From Monodelphis domestica (lineage: Eukaryota; Chordata; Mammalia; Didelphimorphia; Didelphidae): a stretch of DNA of 64,000 nt. The stretch is taken from NCBI RefSeq assembly GCF_027887165.1, contig NC_077234.1, forward strand, positions 189,511,319-189,575,318, given 5' to 3'. The notes beneath the pieces were generated by a model. The model worked only from the letters and a program-made list of their open reading frames with translations, made no database searches and was not told where the DNA came from. Positions 61,301-64,000 of this stretch are shown piece after piece. Made by a program: the position numbers and the translations under genes. The first letter of the stretch is position 1. Each line of letters opens with the position of its first letter.

Positions 61301-62427
61301 ATCAACAGTTTAATACTTCTCCCACTTGATAGTCCTTCAAATATTTGAAGATGCAGCCAAGTTCCTGTCAGGTCTTCTCTGGGTTTTAATATGCTTTTCC
61401 AATATCATCTCTTTCATTCAACGAATCTTTGTATGGTATGCTTTCGTTATAAGAAAAGAGAAAAGTGAGTTTATATTTTACTCACTCATTTCTTCCTGTA
61501 GGGTTTCTTGTTTCTGTTTATAAATTTTAACTTCTTGTTCTAAATCTTCAATTCTGCTGTTTTGATCAGTAATAGTTTGATTCAGTTCTTTCACTAAACG
61601 TTCATAGTTAGCTATTTCCATGTCCATCAATGTAGTTTGCTGAGCATCCTGCATATTTTGTATATAGAAAATCCACATAAAATTCCAAATCAGTGAAAAA
61701 ATGTTTAATTACAAAAAAGAATTATTAGTACAGAACATAAAACCCCTTGAAATTATTTTATATACCAGTGCATAAAACCAGAGACTAATTCTTATTCATT
61801 TAGTTTTAATTTTTATTAAGATTTCCTTATGTTTATTCTAGTTTTATGCTACCCCTTTTGTTCTCTTACATGCACAAAATAATTTTCTAAATATTTCTAA
61901 TATAATTAAATTCAGTGACTTACTGAATTTTCCATTGTCATTCATATCTTTTCAAATATAGATAAATTAAATGTATATATTTTGAAAATTGGAAAGTAAT
62001 TAAGTTTTCCCCCTTCACTACAGTTACTTACAAAAGAAAAAATAAGATTTCTATGCATTCTAACAAATGTGTAAAGTTAAATAAGACCTCAAAATAGGTA
62101 AAATTATAAAAGGGGTAAAGACACTCACAAGGAAAGCAGGCACTTGCAGAATACATTAATTTTTTCATTTTTATGAGGTACTATTTTAGAAATTACTAAC
62201 TTTATACAACAATAATTTAGAAACTTAAAAGAACTTATAAAATATTTCTTCTCAAAGTAATGGGAGCATTTGGCCCTATGACCATGTGGCTTTCAAAATT
62301 CAACTAATGGGGCTTATTTTACCTTCTTAACCATCTCTAACTCTTGCATGGTTTTCTGAAGATATTTCTTTTCATTCTGAAGCTGTACCTGAAGCTCTTC
62401 AAGTTCCTTTAAAGTATTAGTATGCTC
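30616..62427 (-). CDS. GCC2: GCC2 (GCC185), C-terminal 12 coding exons, gene partial
   Basis: Spliced gene encoding the C-terminal 568 residues of GCC185, a trans-Golgi golgin of about 1680 residues in human. Joined exons in transcript order: 62427-62323, 61648-61486, 59716-59616, 59522-59445, 57115-56978, 52511-52390, 46537-46364, 43034-42817, 41104-40910, 33276-33137, 31727-31526, 30686-30616. The total is 1707 nt with no internal stop and all phases agree. The first eight exons give heptad-type coiled coil rich in Glu, Lys, Gln and Leu. Then comes a Ser/Thr/Glu-rich linker, and last a GRIP domain (NLEYLKN, LQLSPEEKGKL) ending in SYLHSWSGLR. Family knowledge: GRIP domains bind Arl/Rab GTPases on the trans-Golgi, and GCC185 tethers endosome-derived vesicles. 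The match to human GCC2 is from memory but near-continuous. The start codon and N-terminal two thirds are outside the window. Confidence 0.96.
31526..31727 (-). CDS. GCC2: GCC2 exon, GRIP domain
   Basis: A 202-nt exon (phase 0 in, 1 out) coding LLKSEVRRLERNQEREKSVA, then the GRIP core NLEYLKNVLLQFIFLK, the SERERLLPVIDTMLQLS segment and PEEKGKLIAIAQ. It includes the GRIP tyrosine in NLEYLKN, which in the family is needed for Arl1-dependent Golgi targeting. The acceptor is TTTCTTTACAG. The in-frame donor is CAAG|GTCGGT, a poor match after the GT, with a better donor-like GTGAGA four bases downstream. Confidence 0.96.
31740..32040 (-). other. CpG-rich open segment next to the GRIP exon, identity unknown
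   Basis: Intronic sequence immediately 5' of the GRIP exon, clearly richer in GC and CpG than its surroundings (about a dozen CpGs in 300 bp). On the minus strand it is open for 97 codons from an ATG at 32016-32018 and runs in frame into the GRIP exon. On the plus-strand side it abuts a plus-strand L1 tail (32050-32190). I do not recognise the potential peptide. It could be a fragment of a retrocopy captured with the L1, or an alternative exon. Confidence 0.35.
32050..32190 (+). mobile_element. L1 3' tail in GCC2 intron
   Basis: GGTTTTGAGTGATAATACAT, GGAATGGCTTGTCAACTCTG, GAATCATGTAACCATGGAG and an A-rich end, the same tail as at 20885-21050. Antisense to GCC2. Confidence 0.75.
32365..32985 (+). 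mobile_element. L2 3' region split by a SINE
   Basis: Left part CCCTGAAGGCCTTCTACAAC. Right part has TGATTATATGGCTAACCTGG and ends TGCACACAGGAGATGCCCAA. The SINE at 32443-32630 lies in the middle. Confidence 0.5.
32443..32630 (-). mobile_element. tRNA-derived marsupial SINE
   Basis: Complete minus-strand copy: TGTGTATTGGTTCCAAGGCA through GAGCCGCCCAGCTGCC. Confidence 0.85.
33137..33276 (-). CDS. GCC2: GCC2 exon, pre-GRIP helix
   Basis: A 140-nt exon (phase 1 in, 0 out) coding EPPLWHEELTKEELVQKLNS through ETEATNAILMEQIK. The acceptor is ATTACAG and the donor is AAG|GTGAGT. This segment immediately precedes the GRIP domain and is highly conserved in GCC2. Confidence 0.96.
33300..34105. other. 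GCC2 intron, nothing recognised
   Basis: Unassigned intronic sequence between the pre-GRIP exon and a SINE pair. Confidence 0.4.
34106..34309 (+). mobile_element. tRNA-derived marsupial SINE
   Basis: Full-length copy close to the consensus as I know it, from GGGGGCAGCTGGGTAGCTCA to GGTAAGGGTTTAAAAAAAAA. The A box TAGCTCAGTGG and B-box region GATTCAAATCT are intact. Confidence 0.9.
34310..34485 (-). mobile_element. tRNA-derived marsupial SINE, opposite orientation
   Basis: Directly abuts the previous SINE, tail to tail, forming an inverted SINE pair. It is more diverged and lacks part of the B-box region. Confidence 0.8.
35082..35279 (-). mobile_element. tRNA-derived SINE inside L1 ORF2
   Basis: Complete minus-strand copy from CCCTTACCTTCCTTCTTGGA to CTACCCAGCAGCCC. 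L1 ORF2 resumes at about 35280. Confidence 0.85.
35997..36916 (-). mobile_element. LTR-like element inside L1 ORF2
   Basis: About 920 bp of non-L1 sequence splitting ORF2. It begins TGTAATGATCAG and ends GTTACG, compatible with decayed TGTAA...TTACA LTR ends. Orientation is tentatively minus. It has a TA-rich run at 36378-36402. No coding region recognised. Confidence 0.5.
37994..38800 (+). mobile_element. solo ERV LTR inside L1
   Basis: LTR with ATTGG at 38342-38346 and a CTTTAAAGA box at 38387, spaced as in the LTR at 11.1 kb. The GTGATTGGTAGA and AGGGGAAGTGACACA blocks are shared with that LTR, and a CCTGGTGATCAACC tail lies near 38733. It ends CCCTTACA. The 5' end is TGTGAAGAG at 37994 or TGTAACA at 38024; no target duplication found. 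Confidence 0.65.
40625..40725 (-). mobile_element. MIR fragment
   Basis: AAAGGTCATACAGCTAGTGT and CCAGCTCTCTATCCAATA. Confidence 0.5.
40910..41104 (-). CDS. GCC2: GCC2 exon, Ser/Thr/Glu linker
   Basis: A 195-nt exon (phase 1 in, 1 out) coding the disordered linker SNSSHQPLKNLRERRNTDLP, then acidic and Ser/Thr-rich sequence (EEGEGMETTDTESVSS) and LEQLLNSPEAKF. The acceptor is CCATTAG and the donor is TTTG|GTATGT. The next intron (about 7.6 kb) holds an L1 in the same orientation. Confidence 0.95.
41105..41930. other. GCC2 intron, nothing recognised
   Basis: No repeat or exon identified. Confidence 0.4.
41941..42147 (-). mobile_element. tRNA-derived SINE, first of a tandem pair
   Basis: Complete minus-strand copy flanked by TGACTTAAGC (41931-41940) and CTGACTTTAGC (42148-42158). 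Confidence 0.88.
42159..42356 (-). mobile_element. tRNA-derived SINE, second of a tandem pair
   Basis: Complete minus-strand copy, more diverged, flanked by CTGACTTTAGC (42148-42158) and CTGACTTTAAT (42357-42367). The same short target occurs three times around two SINEs. Confidence 0.88.
42817..43034 (-). CDS. GCC2: GCC2 exon, coiled coil and start of linker
   Basis: A 218-nt exon (phase 2 in, 1 out) coding FCTIQSENMVLKSEYAQTVS through KVEAQFFQLKSDPAVR. The acceptor is CCTTCAG at 43035. An internal ATACAG at about 43019 is rejected because it breaks the reading phase. The donor is AGAA|GTATGT. The last residues leave coiled coil and begin the linker. Confidence 0.94.
43284..43479 (+). mobile_element. 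tRNA-derived marsupial SINE
   Basis: Complete plus-strand copy: GGGGGCAGCTAGGTGTCTTC through GGGTTAAAAAAAAATG. The A box is mutated, the B-box region GGGTTCAAAT is kept. Confidence 0.85.
43698..43965 (+). mobile_element. MIR-type SINE, nearly full
   Basis: AAACCTGAGTTCAAATCCTG (B box), CTCTGAAATGGGGATAATTA core and GAAAAGCTCTTTGCAAATCT end. Confidence 0.75.
44175..44400 (+). mobile_element. MIR-like SINE, decayed
   Basis: TTTTAATCTGAGCTCTGCCA and TGTAAATCATAAAGTATTTT, the expected MIR ends. Confidence 0.5.
44755..44925 (+). mobile_element. MIR/MAR-type SINE
   Basis: AAGATCAAATCTTAATTTTG, CTTCAGTTTCCTCAGCCATA and TTCTTCCAGTTCTACAGCTA. Confidence 0.6.
45295..45455 (+). mobile_element. tRNA-derived SINE variant
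   Basis: Starts GGGGGTAGCTAGCTAGCACA with B-box region GGATTCAAATCTAG. Its 3' part is replaced by the L1 that follows. Confidence 0.75.
45457..46110 (-). mobile_element. L1 3' end with ORF2 C-terminus
   Basis: Minus-strand L1. The open stretch 45805-46095 reads CMRIFIASLFMVAKNWKLRG and then a LVMEYYCAKKNNE segment, as in L1 ORF2 C-termini. The 3' UTR at 45460-45800 closely matches 63347-63630. Confidence 0.85.
46364..46537 (-). CDS. GCC2: GCC2 exon, coiled coil
   Basis: A 174-nt exon (phase 2 in, 2 out) coding QHLEMIDQLKMKLQDTQNN through LLERHNKMLQETVAKEAELRE. The acceptor is CCCCTCTAG and the donor is AAA|GTATGT. Confidence 0.94.
46860..47070 (+). mobile_element. L1 3' tail
   Basis: TCAAATTGCTTACTATCTCT, GAGGGATGGGAGGGAAGG, TACATGTAATGGGGAAAATA and poly-A. 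Confidence 0.7.
47080..48545. other. GCC2 intron, nothing recognised
   Basis: AT-rich, no repeat or exon identified with confidence. Confidence 0.4.
48550..48782 (+). mobile_element. MAR1-type SINE
   Basis: GAGTTAGGAAGACCTGAGTT, CTGGAGAAGGAAATGGCAAA, ACAGGGTCATGAAGAATTGG. Confidence 0.85.
49050..49262 (+). mobile_element. MAR1-type SINE
   Basis: GAGCAGCGAGGTGGTGCAGT start, AAGTCACTTAACCCTGTTTT, GCTGGAGAAGGAAATGCCAA. Confidence 0.8.
49321..49370 (+). repeat. (GT)25 microsatellite
   Basis: Fifty bp of perfect GT repeat. Confidence 0.98.
49860..50880 (+). mobile_element. L1 ORF2 C-terminal region, plus strand
   Basis: Decayed L1 ORF2 end: open stretch 50244-50501 includes CAKIFIAILFKTVKNAIFSY followed by a GMTKK segment. 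Followed by 3' UTR with GGAGGTAGTGGGAAGGCC. Antisense to GCC2. Confidence 0.65.
50881..52080. other. GCC2 intron, unassigned
   Basis: No repeat family recognised. Overlapping short open frames at 51432-51684 have no domain and no conserved splice context. Possible degraded LTR or unknown repeat. Confidence 0.35.
52096..52299 (-). mobile_element. tRNA-derived SINE with perfect target duplication
   Basis: Minus-strand copy flanked by a perfect 12-bp TTCTTAAATTCT at 52084-52095 and 52300-52311. The SINE 5' end (GGGGGCAGC) has become a pure C run here. It lies about 90 bp from a GCC2 exon donor (52390). Confidence 0.9.
52390..52511 (-). CDS. GCC2: GCC2 exon, coiled coil
   Basis: A 122-nt exon (phase 0 in, 2 out) coding AEQATIASEFESYKVRVHNV, then LKQQKNKSLSQSETEGAKQE. 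The acceptor is TGTTATAG and the donor is AAAG|GTAATT. ESYKVRVHNVLKQQKNKS is one of the most recognisable stretches of GCC2. Confidence 0.95.
52740..53090 (+). mobile_element. two MIR-type fragments
   Basis: 52740-52875 has TTTAATCTCTGAGCTTTAGT and GGTTCCTTCCAATGCTAACA. 52975-53090 has GGTTCAAGACTTATCTCTGA and TGTGTGACCCTGGGCAAGTC. Confidence 0.6.
53310..55340 (-). mobile_element. L2/CR1-type LINE with reverse-transcriptase region
   Basis: Minus strand. The 3' end at 53310-53420 has the L2 tail (plus strand AAGCATTTATTAAGTGTCTT, CTATGTGCCAGACATTG). The catalytic YADD of the reverse transcriptase is at 54233-54244, read as LYADDPHTYL. Downstream is FNMSKTELIGF-like sequence (54055-54243, frame-shifted). 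It contains a younger SINE at 54389-54583. Confidence 0.75.
54389..54583 (+). mobile_element. tRNA-derived SINE with perfect target duplication
   Basis: Plus-strand copy within L2, flanked by perfect 13-bp AAAAAATATGGAG at 54375-54387 and 54584-54596. Confidence 0.92.
55341..56977. other. GCC2 intron, nothing recognised
   Basis: AT-rich intron. A short L2/MIR tail-like AATAAGCATTTATGTAGTAT at about 56437 is the only hint of a repeat. Confidence 0.4.
56978..57115 (-). CDS. GCC2: GCC2 exon, coiled coil
   Basis: A 138-nt exon, phase 0/0, coding 46 residues from IQLAEVTSEKHKIQEQL to ILQEECNTAK. The acceptor is TTTTTTCAG and the donor is AAG|GTACTT. It is coiled coil throughout. Confidence 0.94.
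57116..59444. other. GCC2 intron, unassigned
   Basis: No exon. 57550-58440 and 58540-59040 are slightly GC-richer and could be old LTR remnants, but no ends or tails can be shown. Confidence 0.35.
59445..59522 (-). CDS. GCC2: GCC2 exon, coiled coil
   Basis: A 78-nt exon, phase 0/0, coding 26 residues EANQLKLHSSLKGELEANQQ and then QVEVYK. The acceptor is TTCTTCAG and the donor is AAA|GTAAGG. It sits only 93 nt downstream of the previous exon, so this is the shortest intron in the window. Confidence 0.94.
59616..59716 (-). CDS. GCC2: GCC2 exon, coiled coil
   Basis: A 101-nt exon (phase 1 in, 0 out) coding SLQSSLTQAEDKNTKIKQLL through KDSKQA. The acceptor is ACACTAG and the donor is GCT|GTATGT. 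The NTKIKQLLVKTKKEL stretch is characteristic of GCC2. Confidence 0.94.
59717..60294. other. GCC2 intron, nothing recognised
   Basis: AT-rich intronic sequence. Confidence 0.4.
60295..61020 (+). mobile_element. L2 3' region split by a SINE
   Basis: Left part CAAATTCCTCAAGCTGTTAT, ACAGCCCTTTACAGTGTGAT. Right part AGTTGGACTATAAGTTCCTT and TACATAGTATGTAAGCATTG. The SINE at 60466-60650 sits between. Confidence 0.7.
60466..60650 (-). mobile_element. tRNA-derived marsupial SINE
   Basis: Minus-strand copy, CTTCTGCCTTGGAATAGATA through CTCTATCTACAG, fairly diverged. Confidence 0.8.
61486..61648 (-). CDS. GCC2: GCC2 exon, coiled coil
   Basis: A 163-nt exon (phase 0 in, 1 out) coding DAQQTTLMDMEIANYERL through KQETLQEEM. 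The acceptor is ATGCAG. The donor A|GTGAGT is chosen over a GTAAAA four bases further on, because only GTGAGT keeps frame with the next exon (giving EEM-S-SLQSS). Confidence 0.94.
61649..62322. other. GCC2 intron, nothing recognised
   Basis: AT-rich intron between two coiled-coil exons. Confidence 0.4.
62323..62427 (-). CDS. GCC2: GCC2 exon, coiled coil (first in window)
   Basis: A 105-nt exon in phase 0/0 coding 35 residues, starting EHTNTLKELEELQVQLQ and ending ELEMVKK. The acceptor is a TTTTTAG and the donor is AAG|GTAAAA. The composition is pure coiled coil, and Lys-Lys then Asp-Ala-Gln-Gln across the next junction matches GCC2. I see no further upstream exon before position 64000. Confidence 0.93.
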
Positions 62428-62514
62428 CTAAAAATTAGAACAAAACTATTAAAAAAGTATTAGTAACCAGGTTACTCAAATGAAGTTAACCTTATGACAG
62501 ACAGGACCTGTAAT

Positions 62515-62715
62515 CTTAGTAGTAAAAGGAACTCCCAGATGAGGAAACTCCCTCTATCAGTGCAGGCTGGCAGTTTTCCTTTAATTTATAGATTTAAGAG
62601 TATCTAGAAAGAGGTTAAGCAACTAAACAAGGTTCACATAGTCAATATGTCATAGGTCAGGGCTTTCTGGCTCCCAGGCCAGTTCTCTACCCATTATATC
62701 ACATGCTGCCTCTTT
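62515..62715 (-). mobile_element. MIR-like SINE
   Basis: CCCAGATGAGGAAACTCCCT, AAGGTTCACATAGTCAATAT and CCAGTTCTCTACCCATTATA. Confidence 0.55.
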
Positions 62716-62934
62716 ACTTGTGTGACACTTTATACAAATGTTCTAATTTGTGTTTAAACTCATCTGAATTTACTAAATATTCTATTCAACTTTTATAATT
62801 CTTTTCTTTAACTAAATAAATCATATCTTTTACATTCAAATCAACAGTTGGCAAATACTCAAGATTTAATGAATATCATTTCATATCTGCCGACTATTTC
62901 TTCAGAGAGCCCTTCTTTCATTTAAACAATATTG

Positions 62935-63110
62935 TGAATAACAGAGAATTCTAAAACTAAAAGAGAACTAGCTCAGAGGTCATCTAGTCCAAAGCTCAAT
63001 CAACACATTATTTTCTTCAACAATGTCACTGATAAAGTCATTTGTCCCCATTTAAAAGAAGTTCTTTATAGCTGAAATCTGTAGCCCAGCTTCAGAGAAA
63101 GTAGACTATC
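62935..63110. mobile_element. ancient SINE-like repeat
   Basis: CTAGCTCAGAGGTCATCTAG followed by TCCAAAGCTC, of the same class as 16985-17145. Confidence 0.45.
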
Positions 63111-63346
63111 ATCAAGACAGATCTTCAGATATTTAAACAGACAACTATCAGGTCTAATCTCCCTTCATTTGGATTCTATAATTCTATAGGTCATATTAGT
63201 TTTTATAGAAGACATTAATTTGGTTTGCAATTCACATCTTTTGATCTTTTTTTGCTCATGAACTATTGTCTTTCTGAATCTCCCTCAATCTTGTACTAGA
63301 TCAGCTAAATTTTTGAACCCGAATTGACTTTACATTTATTACTAAT

Positions 63347-63630
63347 AATTATTTTTTGAAAATTTTATTTAGTCAATTTAGAACATTAGGCTTTGGTTAC
63401 AAGAATCATATTCTTTCCCTCCCTCCCATCCTTCCCATAGTTGACACTTAATTCCACTGGGTTTTACATGTGTCCTTGATCAGAACCTATTTCCATGTTG
63501 TTAAAGTTTGCACTAGGCCGATCATTCAGAGTCTACATCCCTAACCATATCCCCTCGACCCATGTAATCAAGCAGTTGTTTTTCTTCGGTGTTTATACTC
63601 CCACTGTGTTTCCTCTGCATGTGGATAACT
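63347..63630 (-). mobile_element. L1 3' UTR fragment
   Basis: Closely matches 45470-45750: TTTATTTAGTCAATTTAGAA, AGTCTACATCCCTAACCATA, CAAGCAGTTGTTTTTCTTC. 5' truncated. Confidence 0.85.
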
Positions 63631-64000
63631 AATAATTTTTATTATCTGGTTTAGTCAATTGTTCCTGCTTGTCAAGACATGGGATTTTAGTTCTGTCATG
63701 TAAAATAGCTTTCCCTCCATGTCTTTCATTGTAACATTTTTGAAGATATATACCAATTAGTGCCATCATTTAAATCACTTTAAAATAAAAATGCTAAAAA
63801 AAAAGGAGGGACAGGATATTATAGCAAGCTGCTAGGGATCTCTAGGATAATACTAATTCAAAATCATTATTATGCAGGCAAGGCTATTCAACCAATTATT
63901 AATCTAGCTAACTGTACAACCAATATTCCTTCGTCTTGTCCACAAGGATACAGCATATTACTTTACCTTTCTAGGCTTATTATACATTACTCCTCCTCAT
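63631..64000. other. GCC2 intron, nothing recognised
   Basis: No exon found before the window end. Confidence 0.4.

Overview
The window is AT-rich, intron-rich vertebrate DNA, almost certainly from a marsupial close to the opossum Monodelphis. The evidence is dense marsupial-type tRNA-derived SINEs, MAR1/MIR-type SINEs, marsupial-type LINE-1, old L2, endogenous-retrovirus LTRs, long microsatellites and one large spliced mammalian gene. Repeat family names are from memory and were not checked against a library. There are no bacterial or viral operons and no CRISPR.

Gene content. The only gene I can support is GCC2 (golgin GCC185) on the minus strand. Twelve coding exons lie between 62427 (window's 5'-most exon) and the stop codon at 30616-30618. 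Every junction has AG/GT splice sites and matching phase. The joined coding length is 1707 nt, which is 568 codons plus stop. It encodes the C-terminal third of the protein: long coiled coil, then the GRIP domain that targets it to the trans-Golgi. The 5' part of the gene lies beyond 64000. The sequence just 3' of the stop (about 28.4-30.6 kb) is AT-rich and free of recognisable repeats, as expected for a long 3' UTR. In human the next gene downstream in the same orientation is LIMS1; a CpG-rich block at 24.3-24.9 kb could be a promoter on that side, but no LIMS1 exon is visible.

Layout. 1-6.1 kb: nested minus-strand L1 copies carrying a Tigger/pogo-like MITE and a solo LTR. 7.0-9.3 kb: solo LTR and L1 pieces. 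9.4-12.3 kb: two ERV 3' ends facing away from each other, making a 315-bp inverted repeat. 12.3-18 kb: degenerate repeats and very long tetranucleotide arrays. 18-24 kb: unique sequence, L2 and a solo LTR. 24.3-28 kb: CpG-rich block, then an L1 that has gained CpGs. 28-64 kb: GCC2 with introns full of SINEs, L1, L2 and LTRs, including a nearly full-length L1 (34.7-40.6 kb) split by two LTR-type insertions and a SINE.

I found no new multi-gene system. The most interesting items are a possible hairpin just upstream of the 3' LTR in both ERV ends at 9.8 and 11.1 kb, with paired sequence changes; competing splice donors at the end of GCC2's GRIP exon; a CpG-rich open extension of that exon into the preceding intron; and a GC/CpG-gaining stretch at 24-27 kb.
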